Below, in pieces: positions 21,238 to 32,559 of a stretch of 64,000 bases of DNA. The notes below the pieces were generated by a model. The model was not told where the DNA came from and did no database searches. It was given only the letters and a program-made list of their open reading frames with translations. The position numbers were made by a program, and so were the translations under genes. The DNA is from Perilla frutescens (Eukaryota > Streptophyta > Magnoliopsida > Lamiales > Lamiaceae), in the NCBI GenBank assembly GCA_026008535.1, contig BRKX01000004.1, positions 33,670,501 to 33,734,500 of the forward strand. Reading direction: 5' to 3'. The stretch's first letter is position 1; every line of letters begins with the position of its first letter.

Positions 21238-21646
21238 CGGTTGGTGTTTGCCGTTTTTAGCAACAATTAAGGGAGAGAAGAAGTTGGTTGGTGAAGGAGA
21301 AGGATAATGCTGATGCTGGTGAAGGCCTTTGTTGCTGCTGTGTTGAGCGTGTGCTCATTTTTTTATGTTTAGTGTTGAACAAACAATTTCTTGGGGATGC
21401 TATTTTACCCCATTTTATTTTGTGTTGGTCTGTATTATATTTTTTATCAACAGATAATGCAGTTCTCTACTGCGAATCAGTTCTCTGATGATGATGAAGG
21501 CACTCCCACAGTTGAGATTCAGGGGGAGTGTGCTTGTAACTGTCTCTGACAGTTTTTAAATATATCACTTTTTGATATATTGTTGATCTGCGAAGGTTAT
21601 TCAAGTGTTGTGCAGATCGTGATGATAATTGTCGACCATAAACGCC
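21238..21646 (+). other. Copia A 3' untranslated interior
   Basis: Non-coding. Contains a second purine tract CAGGGGGAGTG near 21519 and the string TTGTGCAG (21608-21615) that recurs before the polypurine tract in elements B and D. Confidence 0.55.
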
Positions 21647-21657
21647 AAATGGGAGAT
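21647..21657 (+). other. Polypurine tract of Copia A
   Basis: AAATGGGAGAT ends directly at the 3' LTR start TGTTAGTG. Confidence 0.8.
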
Positions 21658-22265
21658 TGTTAGTGCCACCATCATGCACTAAGTATTTGTGTTGTTGAAT
21701 TGGCGAGATGTGTTCGACAAAGTGTGCCTGGGTATGTCCCACGAAGTTTTGTTTTTCGCTGTGCAAGAAAAGAAGAAAAGTTTGTGAACTGTTCCAGAGT
21801 ATGTCCCACACAGAACTAAGGACACTCTATTTATGGCAATTTCTTTGTCGGAAAGATCTTGCGTCAAACCAGTTTGGAAGGTCAAGATAGATTTGTTTTA
21901 CTACCTTGTGGTGTATATCCAGTGCTGAATTAACCCTCCTATACTTGGGAAGTATCTACACATGTTTGGAAGGCCACAAACCACTTACCATGTTGGCGGC
22001 GGATGGAGATCGACGCCTATATGAAGACTGAATTGAGGAGCAATCGGTGCCACTGTTATTTTGTTTAGATTCTAGTGTTAGAATCAGTTTGTGGTCATTT
22101 TTGTAACTAGTAGTGTTCCTTAAACAGTTCAACGTGATAGACTAGTTTTCAGTGTTTACGAGTGAAACACGTCAAGGGATTTTTATTCCGTTTTGTACGC
22201 AATCTCGGGAGAGATTGTAAGTTGAAGTCGTGGGTAGCTAGATGGAGTCTAGTGTCAAGGTTTGT
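21658..22265 (+). repeat. Copia A 3' LTR, truncated
   Basis: Matches the 5' LTR from its first base for about 600 bp and then loses all similarity near 22262-22268 (after AGTCTAGTGTCAAGG). The final roughly 280 bp present in the 5' LTR are missing, so a deletion or a later event removed the end and the target duplication. A 17-bp segment near 21995 is absent from the 5' LTR. Confidence 0.88.
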
Positions 22266-22616
22266 GATCTCAATTAATTAAATAAATTTTATATGTTGAT
22301 TCGAATGATTTAGAATTACAATATTTTTTACAAATTGCAGTTGAAAATCTTATTGATATTAGAATTAGAAAATTTAAGATTAATGTAAAATACATCCGCA
22401 ATGAAATCGACATATAATAATAGATGAAACATGATTATAGTATAACTATAATTAATAACTATGAATATGACAAAAATGACAAATGTGTCCTTTCTACCAA
22501 AAACAATTATGCAATAAACATTCAACAAAATAAATCATAACCGTAGATCTAACAATATTCAATGGGTGAGATCAATTCATATTTAACACACTAGGATATG
22601 ATTCACAAAAGAACTC

Positions 22617-22673
<57 letters not shown>

Positions 22674-22684
22674 GTCTATAATTG
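22266..22684. repeat. AT-rich spacer with (CT)n(TA)n microsatellite
   Basis: No coding potential. A (CT)16 run at 22621-22652 passes into (TA)n up to about 22673. The preceding bases resemble, in reverse orientation, text near 1035-1110, suggesting two copies of an unrecognised AT-rich repeat. Confidence 0.6.
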
Positions 22685-22947
22685 GAGAAAATTTCACTTT
22701 TGGTCCCATTGGACACACTTTAGTTTGATTTTGGTCCCGATTCTATCAATTTTGGTCATTTTTCAAAAAAAAAAATCGCTCAGTTTTAGTCCCATAGGTT
22801 TAAGATTATCAATTTTGATCCCATGATTTTTAGGCCAAAAGCGGGACCAAAATCGATATTTTCTCTATTTGGGACAAAAAATAATAGTATCGAGACCAAA
22901 ATCGAACTGAGGTGTGTCCTGTGGGACCAAAAGTGAAATTTTGTCTC
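22685..22947. mobile_element. MITE with about 55-bp terminal inverted repeats
   Basis: Both ends read inward as AAATTTCACTTTTGGTCCCA, and the similarity extends about 55 bp with few mismatches. TATAATTG lies at 22677-22684 and again at 22948-22955 (9 bp if the preceding C is counted). At 263 bp with no ORF it is a non-autonomous DNA element; the duplication length suits the Mutator or hAT superfamilies. Confidence 0.85.
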
Positions 22948-22955
22948 TATAATTG

Positions 22956-23785
22956 TCTCTTTTGGACTACTCATTGATAGTGACAAAACAAATTTGAAGC
23001 AATGAGTAAATGCTTGTTTTATATATACATATTCAAAAAATAGAGCAAATATCGAGAATGGGAATGCAGAATTAATTGATAGCCCATGCATATATCTAGC
23101 ATCCATAAATTAATTATTTGCATGCAATATTCTGTAACATCACATGCTATTATGCTAGCTAGCTCATAATTAATTATAAGTTTATAGGCATATATAATTC
23201 CTTGCATTTATTTCATTTGCATTCATCTCTAATATAAGGTAGAGTATGGACAAATAAATATATCAAATTTCCATCCATTTCATTACATACAGAAAGAACT
23301 CAAGCGACCGATCGATCAAGTAATTAATTGGAAGAATTGCTTGCAAAAATTTTGCTATATTATAAATGTAGTAGTAGAGAATTGTTAATATATTAAAATT
23401 TTCTTGTATTATTCATATAATGTATGTTCTTGTTATAAGACACGACACGAAAAACAAACATCAAGTACCTTTCAATTTTAGTTATTAATTGATTACTTGA
23501 AAAATTAAATATTAAAAATCACAATGAACTCTAATTGGGTAGGATAAACCATAAAAAATAGTGCAAAATTAAATTAAAGTACAAGAAATTGAAACTGAAT
23601 AAAAATGAAGAAAAAACTTTAAAAAAATTCTATTGTGCAAATGCAATAGACGATTTTATCGATCTCAACATAGTGGTTCAAATTTCCTATTGCCATTTTT
23701 CGTGTTTCACTATCAAATTTATTATTATAATAACAATTATTATAAAATAAATTTATGCATGTGTGTGTAAGAGAGAGAGAGAGAA

Positions 23786-23819
<34 letters not shown>

Positions 23820-23867
23820 CTCGAAGTCAGAGAGATCGAGGGAGCTAGAGAGGTTATGCTTATATTA
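22956..23867. other. AT-rich spacer with (GA)n
   Basis: No gene seen. A (GA)n-rich run at 23769-23819 creates a spurious Arg/Glu ORF. The spacer ends at the TTTTT duplication of Copia B. Confidence 0.65.
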
Positions 23868-23872
23868 TTTTT
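23868..23872. repeat. Target-site duplication TTTTT (left) of Copia B
   Basis: Five T directly before TGTTGAGTATG; repeated at 44479-44483 after the 3' LTR. Low complexity, but position and length fit exactly. Confidence 0.75.
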
Positions 23873-24936
23873 TGTTGAGTATGATGTGTTCCAGATGATG
23901 TTATCACTTCGTTTGATAACATCGCAATCAATGTCGTATCTAATGATGTTCCGTCATTCTCGTCACATCGAGTATAACACTCGAATTATTAATCTTATCA
24001 TTTCCAAGTATTTTGGATTAATTTATTTTAAATTAATCTGAATATATTGTGATATTTATCACATTTTATTTTCCACGTATTTAGGGATTTATTGGATATT
24101 TTATTATGATTTAAATCGTGGATAATGTTGATTTTGACTTGTTCAAAATTTGTTCCGTATTTTTAGGGGACATGATGTTCCCCCTCTCCATTGGACACTA
24201 ACCGTTGCAGGTGAACGTGGGTCATTGGAGTAACCGCTACTATTGCATGATGTTGAAGAACATGTGACACGCAATGCAAAAGACGGTTATCTCCGGTCCA
24301 CTTCAGCAATGGGTAGTGGACTGCGGTTGATTCAAGCCCAAGTCATCTAGGATCGTGAAGCAAGTGCTAAGACAAGATGAAGGAAGTATTTAAGGTCTCC
24401 TTAGACCTTAAAATCATTTATGCAAGCAGGTTATCACCGTGGTTTGTGAGAAGCTCTGAATCTTGCATCTAGTGTCATCTCTGAATTCCAAGACATCTTC
24501 TCCGACATCTGCCTAACATCCCAATCAGCTGGAGACTTTCATTCCAGTTGTGTGTGTAGGTTAGATAGTCAACTTTGAGAGTCTAGGATTTAGAGTGACT
24601 TGTTGTAATCTATCTATGTGTTTAGATAGGCTTGTTTGAGTGATTATTCGAGCGAGTGAAGCTAGGATAGTCCTCTATATGTTTTATGCAGTGTTGTCAA
24701 GGGAGTGAACCGAGACAAGATCAACATTGTTTTTGTTTGTCACTTTATGATAGTGAATTTCATCTTGAGACAATCACACACCATAAAGAGTGTGATTTAA
24801 AATTTATTTTGTGCAAAGTTCAGCTTACGTTTCCGCTGTATGTTGAAGGCAATGTGGTAACACTAGCTTCAACATTTTATTTAACTTTGCTATTTACATC
24901 CGAAATTCACATTGTTTCAAGTAATAAATTCTAACA
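23873..24936 (+). repeat. Copia B 5' LTR
   Basis: 1064 bp, TG..CA. Near its start is a perfect 10-bp inverted repeat (GATGTTATCA at 23897-23906, partner 23914-23923, loop CTTCGTT), then smaller palindromes such as CGAGT..ACTCG. The 3' LTR copy of the 10-bp stem has one mismatch. Confidence 0.95.
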
Positions 24937-24938
24937 AG

Positions 24939-24953
24939 TGGTATCAGAGCCGG
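24939..24953 (+). other. Primer-binding site of Copia B
   Basis: TGGTATCAGAGC, complementary to the 3' end of initiator-Met tRNA, two bases after the LTR. Confidence 0.92.
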
Positions 24954-25008
24954 TACTTGACACACTAAGTACTCGATTCAGATTAATCAATGTCGTCCCC
25001 CTGCTCTA

Positions 25009-26144
25009 GATTGCAATGGTGGTAACTATGTCATGTGGAAATCTCGAATGAAGATTTACATCAAATCTATCGATGAAAGAGCATGGATGGCAGTCATTGA
25101 AGAATGGAGTCCTCCTAGGATGGAATGTCCAAATGGGGATTTGTGTTAACACCAGAATCCCAATGGACAAATGATGAGAGAACAATCTCAAATTTTAATG
25201 TTCGCGCTCTGAATGCGATTTTTGTTTCAGTTGATGTTCCATGCTTCAAGATGATTTGCAACTGTGTTACTGCATATCAAGCATGGACCATTCTTCAGGA
25301 ACATTGCGAAGGGTCTGCCAGTGTGAGGAAGACCAAACTAAGACTGCTCACATCCAAGTTTGAAAATCTACGCATGCTTGAAGATGAAACTATTTCATCT
25401 TATGCTGAAAAATTATGTGAGATCTCAAATCAATTGACCGCTCTTGGGAGTCCAATTTCCAATGAGAACATGGCTAGCAAGTTGCTTCGAACTCTCTCAG
25501 AAAGATTCAATATGAAAATTTCTACAATTGAGGAAGCCCATGATGTGGGAACCATGAGTATGAGTGAAGTGGTCAGCATCCTGCTAACATTTGAAATGAA
25601 CCTACAAAACCAAAAAGCAAACTCAACTTCAAGGGGAATTGCTCTCCAGACAACAACTGTGTCATCTGATGTTCATGATGATGTTGACGGTCTTCAGGAA
25701 ATCAACGAGGAAGAAAAGCTGAGTGTCACACTCTTAACAAGGAAATTCAACTCACTCGTCCGGTCCATGAAGAAAAGCCCTCCAAACATCAAACCTCGGT
25801 GGCTGTTTGATTCTTCATCCTCATCAACATCAAATTCTGGAAGATCAAATGTCAAGAAAGAAGTTGCTGACACTGGGAAATGCATTGATTCAGTTCAATG
25901 TAGAGCATGCTCTGGGTATGGACATTACTCTAATGAATGTCCAACAGCACGAAGAAGACAAAGAAATAATTTTAATGTTGTCCTTAGTGATGATTCTGAT
26001 ACTGAAAATGATTCACATCAGAGAGTGTTGTTTATCAATGTCATGGAAGAAGATGATCAAATTATTGATGCTCTGAATGATATTGATGAACTTGACGAAC
26101 TTTACATTGAAAAAAATGTAAAGTTGAAGATGAAGTTCTTCTAG
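25009..26144 (+). pseudogene. gag: Copia B gag, N-terminal part
   Basis: Reads from about 25009 (NGGNYVMWKSRMKIYIKS) in one frame and, after a shift near 25130, in the frame starting at 25125 for 339 codons. No start codon remains. The capsid region (about residues 20-165) aligns with Copia A gag (AKAMNAIF versus RALNAIF; TSKFENLRM versus TTRFENLQM). The zinc knuckle is intact: Cys259, Cys262, His267, Cys272 (CRACSGYGHYSNEC). It ends in an acidic stretch; a Gypsy LTR was inserted shortly after. Confidence 0.88.
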
Positions 26145-26225
26145 ATGTTAAAGCAGAAGCTACTGAGATTTCACCCAATACCACGAATTAGTATGAAATG
26201 ACTCTTCTGGATGAGTTCAATCATG

Positions 26226-27810
26226 TGATGTGCGGTCATTTCGCGCTCAAAATGAATTTGTAATGCTCCTGTCCCCAGAGCGAGCGTAGCTAGCTATGAG
26301 TAAGGGTCGATCCCACAGAGAGCTGATGCGATCTTACTTTCGAGTCACCAATCACAAAAAGGGGGTTTTGGTATCGTGGTCACAATAAATTAAATCTGCA
26401 AAAAGAAACTAGAGAAATATCAAATAATAAAAGGTTGCGGAACATGAACTAGAATCCAGTTTAACTCACACTCACTCGATCATGGGCACAACGATTTTCC
26501 TACACGGTTAAGTTACCTAGTTATGGAGACCGGATTCCTCGCTACGTCTCCTTATTCATCCTTTCAGAGTAGGTTTAAAAGTGATTCCTTGTCTATTAAA
26601 CCCCTAACCTATCACCCACCCTCCGGTTCCCCAAAGAGATGTAGATGAACAGGAAGTAGTGTGCCCTAGACGAACCCAAGTTTACTGTGTTTATTGATTC
26701 CTTGTGTGCCCACAGTAACCCACCGATTTCCCAGTTACCATTTGAATTAACACACAGTCACGATTCGCTAATCCAATTAACCCTGGTGTGCCCTCTACAA
26801 CTAAAGAGTGATCAGCCACATTAGTTATATTAAACTCACGCTCACTTTGAACAAGATCAAAAATTGGCAGAAACCTAATGGTGCAGTAATGTGCCCATAC
26901 GGCCTCACGAGTATTTAAGTGTTTTGTTAAACCTTCATCTTTAGTTCAAATTCCAGAATATAGATCTAGCTACTCATATTATAGAGAACTGTAAAGACAT
27001 GAAATAAAGACATTACAAATAGGAAAAACTTACTGGAATTGAATAAAAACTCGTCCAACACCGATGATAAACAGCAACAACATGAAATATAAATCCTAAC
27101 CTCTGTGGGCATAAGGCCCCAGATTGTCTTGCTGCCGGAGCAGCGTTAATACTAAACTATTGGCGAAAGTAAAAGTGCAGAAACAATATGGTACGAAGTG
27201 TTTTTGTTCTAACTATCAAACTAGTATATAAAAGAGTACAAAGATCAATTCAAATCCTAAAAAATGGGGGTTTTCAATATCTGCCGGATTCGCTATGCCC
27301 CGCTGGAATCTACTTGGATAAGGAAACTTCCTTATCTGCTGGATCTCCGTGCCCGCTGGACACTGACTAAATAAGGAAACTTCCTTAGGTGGTGGAATGA
27401 ATCCCGATATTTTAGGAATGCCATCCTTATCTTCCAAATTACTTCCCAAGAGTCCATCTACGAACAACCTTCCCTCCTTCCATTCAGATTTCGAAATCAG
27501 TCAAGTTTCCATGCCAACTTTATCTTCTTTCAACAGAATCCCGCTTTTTCCGGGAATGCCCTCATCACTGCCTCCTCTGAATCTGCGCGAGTACTGTGGG
27601 CATAACATCTTCTGCTCAGGTCAATTTTCATCTGATATGCCCATTTCATCCATTCCAGTTAAATTGAAGGCCAAAATATCTCTTTCACCAGATTTCATTC
27701 CTGTCATGCCCAAACCACTTTTCTGGTTCTTTTCCGACACAAAAGACACTAAAAGGGACATTTAGAGCGACTAAAATGCCTAGAAAAATGCGAAATAAAT
27801 GGACTTATCA
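26226..27810 (-). repeat. Solo Gypsy LTR inside Copia B gag
   Basis: 1585 bp. On the minus strand it begins TGATAAGTCCATTTATTTCG, a start familiar from plant Gypsy LTRs, and ends CGCACATCA. CATG borders both sides (26222-26225, 27811-27814), and removing the segment rejoins the host gag frame (FNH..AFEIREN). No internal genes or second copy, so it is a solo LTR from recombination. Near its left end is a GTCGATCCCACAGAG phrase also seen in Gypsy E LTRs. Orientation is inferred from that start. ORFs within it are not credible. Confidence 0.82.
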
Positions 27811-28410
27811 CATGCTTTCGAAATCAGAGAGAATGATCCACATGAAGAACGACCTACTGCCTCCCTTCAAGAGCTCAACAATGTTGTGAATAAAGTCTGC
27901 ACTCAATGGATAACTCAATCAAAAGAGCTGAGATTTCTCATAGAAGAAAATCAGTTTCTTAGAGGAAAGGTTGTAAGTCTTGAAATTAGACTTACCAGGA
28001 GTGATGCTGAAATCAGTAAACTAAAGAAGGAAGTGGAGGACACCTCAAGAACATTTCAGAAGTGGAATCAAGGAATGAATGTCCTAAATGAAGCCTTAAC
28101 ATTGGCACAAACAGACAGAGCTGGATTGGGATTCTCCAATAAATCTTCTATGTCTTTCTCAAATAATAATGTTGTTCAGTGTGTGAAAGGTAACAACTCA
28201 AGCACAATGACAAGGAACAATGTTCAAGATGATGATCAGAAGCAATATAAAGGCTCAAAGGTGCGGAAGTATGTTTTTCATTACTGTCAAAAGCCTGGAC
28301 ATATCAAACCACACTGCTTCAGATTTCATGATGATGTTGTTACTGGGAGAACAACATCAGGGACCACATCAAAGAACAAAAATCCTAAGAAGTCCAAAAA
28401 GATGAAGTAG
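27811..28410 (+). pseudogene. gag: Copia B gag, C-terminal part
   Basis: Resumes after the solo LTR: AFEIRENDPHEERPTAS, then a predicted coiled coil (LRFLIEENQFLRGKVVSLEIRL..LKKEVED) and a second knuckle-like motif VFHYCQKPGHIKPHC whose first Cys is replaced. A basic Lys-rich end follows. It corresponds to residues 340-500 of Copia A gag. Confidence 0.85.
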
Positions 28411-28805
28411 ACCTACAATGTAGTGTACACATCCTTGAAGGTTAATATTGCCGGAACATGGTACTTTAATAGTGGATGTTCTTGAAGTATACACCACTAC
28501 CATCAAAGGCAAGGTCAGCTATGGAGGAGGAGCTCAAGGAAATATTGTCAGAAAAGGTACCTTGAATGTCAAACATTTTCCTAAGTTCTAGAATGTCCTA
28601 CATGTTGAGGGATTGACGGCCAATTTGATCAGTATCAGTCAGCTGTGTGACGTTGGTATGCATGTCAAGTTTGATAAAAACACTTGTGAAGTGTTTGACA
28701 AACACGACAAATGCATAATGTTTGGTAGCCGTGCATCTGATAATTGCTACCATGCTGACAAAGATGAAATCTGCAACATGACTGTAAATGATGAAACAAA
28801 GTTGA
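28411..28805 (+). pseudogene. pol: Copia B protease remnant and pre-integrase region
   Basis: Protease active-site motif WYFNSGCS near 28455 has Asn in place of the catalytic Asp and is followed at once by a stop. From 28613 TANLISISQLCDVGMHVKFD matches the pre-integrase region of Copia A. The segment is cut at 28805 by insertion of Copia C and continues at 37997. Confidence 0.83.
28801..28805. repeat. Target-site duplication GTTGA (left) of Copia C
   Basis: GTTGA immediately before TGTTGGTTTTG and again at 37992-37996 after the last CAACA. Exact 5-bp duplication. Confidence 0.95.
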
Positions 28806-30225
28806 TGTTGGTTTTGTACACTAGAAGACCTGTCTTTTGTATACTTTATTGATAATGGTTTTATGATGATATAGAATGAATACAATTGCAGTCACTGTTT
28901 GCATTTAAATTATTATATTTACATGCATGTTCACTATACTTACATTGTAGATGATATGGTGTGGGTAAACACATGGTTAGATCATATCATTGGTTCCTTA
29001 TAATGTATTAAAAGGCTCACGGTTTAGATGGCACTGAACCTGTTATCGGTACGCCATAGAATAATCTGATAGTTAGTTTGTCTTGACTAACTGATTATTC
29101 TAATACACGATCAAGTGTATTGAGGAGGATCTACTTAGGATTCTATTCTCTATTCTAACCTTAAATGAGAGAATAAGAATCCACAGAGTTCGGGTTCTTA
29201 ACCCCTATATGTTGGCGGATATATACGTGTAGTGTTTGCAGCTTTGATTTATCAAAGGGTGAGATTCTTTCATATGATCAATGATCTCGATATCTTGGGT
29301 TGTGACATTTACACTTATGATGGGTCGTGCAATATGTAGGGGCACCGTGTCCTGGTGCGCCAGGTTGATGGTGTCCCCTTGAGGAAATGCAAGTTCATGC
29401 TGAAACCCTACAGGTGGAATTTATTCCGTGCATGAGTAAAGCTTGTGTGGTACTACTCAAGGAAAATATATTAATTAATTATAGTTGTCAGAAGCTTACA
29501 TAATTAATTAATGGACATTATATCTTAAACATGCGGAATGGCTGGATTAAAGGAGAAAGCATATTCAGAAATATGTATTAAATTGGTAGGTCAATATTAT
29601 TTCTTTATTTGTATGAAAATAATACTTAATTTATTTAATTATATCCTAAGTTTATTGGATATTGCATTATAAATTAATTACTGGGCCAATTTAATATTCT
29701 TCTAGATCCCTGTTGTAGCCCAAAAATAGACTGGATTGAATTGGAGATAGAACAAGAGATAGAGATAGAATTCCAGTCCAACTGGGACACCAATTTCGTC
29801 CATCCCCTTATAAATAAGAGGGTTGAGGCATGAAATTTATGTCATATATATCAACCCTCTCGTGTTCTCTTGATCTCCACAGATTCCATACTGATCTAGT
29901 AGATTTCAGCCCACCCTGAAACTAGATTCAGTCCGGGAATACAACAGAAGATCAAGGAGTGGAATAACATCAAGGGGCACCTATTATCATTATACAAAAG
30001 CAAGATTAGACCTTTAATCTTGTCCTCAACCCGTCGTTTAATTTGTAAGTCATTTTTCGGTATTCTATGTTTCCGCTTTAGTAGAATCGAAAACCGGATT
30101 TGCATGTTAATTAAACTCAGTTAATTAAAACATATGAGACGCATGAATTTATGATATACATGACATTAGGATTAATGAACATCCAATTAGATCATGCGGT
30201 GGTTCAATTCGAAAAAACCCCAACA
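28806..30225 (+). repeat. Copia C 5' LTR
   Basis: Begins TGTTGGTTTTGTACAC and ends CCCCAACA; full-length match to 36590-37991. A TATA-like and AT-rich centre is present, but I could not fix a promoter. Confidence 0.95.
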
Positions 30226-30227
30226 AC

Positions 30228-30239
30228 TGGTATCAGAGC
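30228..30239 (+). other. Primer-binding site of Copia C
   Basis: TGGTATCAGAGC, two bases after the LTR; complementary to initiator-Met tRNA. Confidence 0.92.
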
Positions 30240-32529
30240 GGGTTTTGGCACTGTTCTAGATTTAATCCTAGGATTAATTCGAAAAATATGTATAAATTTG
30301 ATGAAATATTTATGTTGCTTAAATTTTCAGATTTATGTGTTCATATTTTTGAATTGGTTGTGTTCAAAACTTGGATGAATTTTTTATCTTGATCGAAAAT
30401 TTTAGTTTTGAATATTTGTGTAATTTTCGGTTCTATTAAAATTATATTTGGAATAGGTTTTTGAGATATCAAAATTTTCAGATTTATTTTGATAGGTTTC
30501 AAAAATTATGGTACCAAAGTTTTGGAAACTCTAGGGTTTTAAAATTCCCTAATTTTGCCTATGTAATTTTCGATTCTCTCAAATTAATTTGGATAAGTTT
30601 TTGATGAAAATCAAATTTCCAGATTTATTTGGTGGGGGTTTTCAAAAATTATGTGTATTAAAATTAGATTTGGTATTTTTGATATTTATCTTAAAATTAC
30701 CTAATTCTAATCTAGATAGATTTGAAAATAGAATATTAGATTTGGATAGAATTTGAAGTGGATCAAATTTCCAAATTTAATCTTCTTGTGATTTTCGAAA
30801 TCTACAAAGATTTGAGTTGGATAAGGTAATTTTTGATATATTCAATAATTATATAATTCTAATCCTAAAAGATTTGAAAATAGATTTTAAATTTGGAAGA
30901 ATTTGAAGTGGATCAAATTTCCAGATTTTTTATCTTGAAATTTTCGAAATTCTTGTAGATAAGAATTGGAAAAGTAATTTTTGATGTATATCATAAATTA
31001 CTTAATTCCAATCTAGATAGGATTGAAGATAAGATTTAAATTTGGATGGAATTTGAAGTGGATCAAATTTCCAGATTTTATCTTTGTAATTTTCGATCCT
31101 AGCCTATCCAAATATTTGGGATAGATTGTTGATTTATATCAAGATTTTCAAATATTAATTAATTAGGGTGTTATCCGAAAATTAAGAAATAAATTTGGTG
31201 GATAATTATAACAAATTTCCAGATTTATTCTTAAGGGATTTTCGAGATTTATCAAGATTAAATTTGGTGGATAATTATTTTAATTTATAAATTAAATCTT
31301 GAAGCTATTTTTGAAATTAATTAATTTAATTAATTGTAATTTTTGAAAATCATGTCATGTGTGGATATCATATGTTATTTTATGCTAATCATGTAATTGT
31401 GATTGTTGGATTTGTAGACTGACTTGTTTGCAGGGTTACCGACTATCATGGCTCCTTAATTATGTGATGTATGTTTTAATTTATGTTAGATGTATGATGG
31501 GTCGTATGTCAGTTTAGCTACGTGATTTTAATCCATGAGAAAATCCATGGATTAGGTCTAGGTTTTATTTTGTGTTGTTTTAATGTAATAGAAATAAAAC
31601 TGTTAGACCAAGTTATTGAGTTGTAATTTTATTCTAGATATATTAGTTTTTTCCTTTAAGGAATAGAAATTCTATATTGAATAAAGTTTGAAGATCAACT
31701 AAAAGAAGGACAGTAGTACAGCTCAAGAAAGGAAGTGTCACTGATTCACGTCCCGAAATCCTAATTGGAGCTAGGATTTTTGGCGAGCCGCAGTGATGGG
31801 GGCGGCGGCCATGCCAGAGTTTTCGGAGCTGACTTTCCAGTTTTATCTCATTCAGCAACATAAGATATAAGCCATGATAGTTGGTTTTTATTATTATTGC
31901 TTATTATGTTGTTTGAAGCATGCTATGGTGTTTTATCCTTTTATGTGATGTTTGCATGTTTTACAATGGAATAAACTGAAACCTCAATCTTAAATAACTA
32001 AGTGGGAGAGATTCATACCAAAGTATGTAGAAATCTCAAATGGCCTCCATTAATCTGGTTTAATTGAGATGTGATAGACATGCAAGTTGACAATAGGTCT
32101 TCCTCCATAACGGATGTGTCATATCACTGTTATCTCTGGAAATTAAACTTTTTTATCAAGATAGTTGTAGAACACTACTAGGACAAACTAAATCCTCCAA
32201 CTGGAGCAGGGAGTTCGAAATAGTGGACTTGGTGCTAAGATAATGGTGTTCACACTTAGGTGTAATTTATTAATAAATGTCCACACTAACGTGGCTTATT
32301 AATTGGAAGGTTACATGACCGTGGCTATTTCCAACTATTAATTTACTTGTCATAAGGAAATTTGACTGGAGGTAAATTAAAGGTGGTTTTACCTGTTTAA
32401 AGATGAATTTTATAAACGTCCACACTAACGTGGCTTGTAAAAAACATTTTTAAAATGTCGGTGGATTACATATAATTTTTTGAGGTATACGAGTATATGT
32501 GAGTATCCTAAAGTTTGTGACTGTACTGC
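30240..32529 (+). repeat. Long leader of Copia C with about 150-bp tandem repeats
   Basis: Non-coding. Between about 30400 and 31290 a degenerate unit recurs; its marker (CAAATTTCCAGATTT or close variants) occurs at 30470, 30612, 30764, 30914, 31064 and 31212, i.e. every 142-152 bp. Units also share GAATTTGAAGTGGAT and ATTTTCGA phrases. From 32240 to 32460 the phrase CCACACTAACGTGGCTT recurs. No ORF of note. Confidence 0.8.
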
Positions 32530-32559
32530 ATGTTTACTTTTCAGTTATTCTGTATCATC

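Larger units (their letters stand above)
1616..22265 (+). mobile_element. Copia A: Sirevirus-type LTR retrotransposon, split by a nested Gypsy
   Basis: The 5' LTR (starts TGTTAGTGCC) and 3' LTR (21658) share long similarity. Between them lie a PBS, gag with zinc knuckles, protease, integrase, RT and RNase H in Copia order (IN before RT), an additional long ORF after RNase H, and a polypurine tract. Coiled-coil-rich gag and a third ORF in envelope position are typical of Sireviruses (SIRE1-like). An Athila-like Gypsy (2292-13640) lies inside the 5' LTR. The 3' LTR is truncated, so no target duplication can be verified; the 5 bases before the element are TTATG. Coding frames carry several stops and a frameshift, so it is non-autonomous today. 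Confidence 0.93.

Noticed and set aside
23763..24041. Arg/Glu-rich ORF across (GA)n
   Set aside because: Encoded by a microsatellite running into the Copia B LTR; no gene features.
24686..24934. 82-codon ORF at the end of Copia B LTR (copy near 44270)
   Set aside because: Present in both LTRs, hydrophobic by composition, overlaps the LTR end signal.
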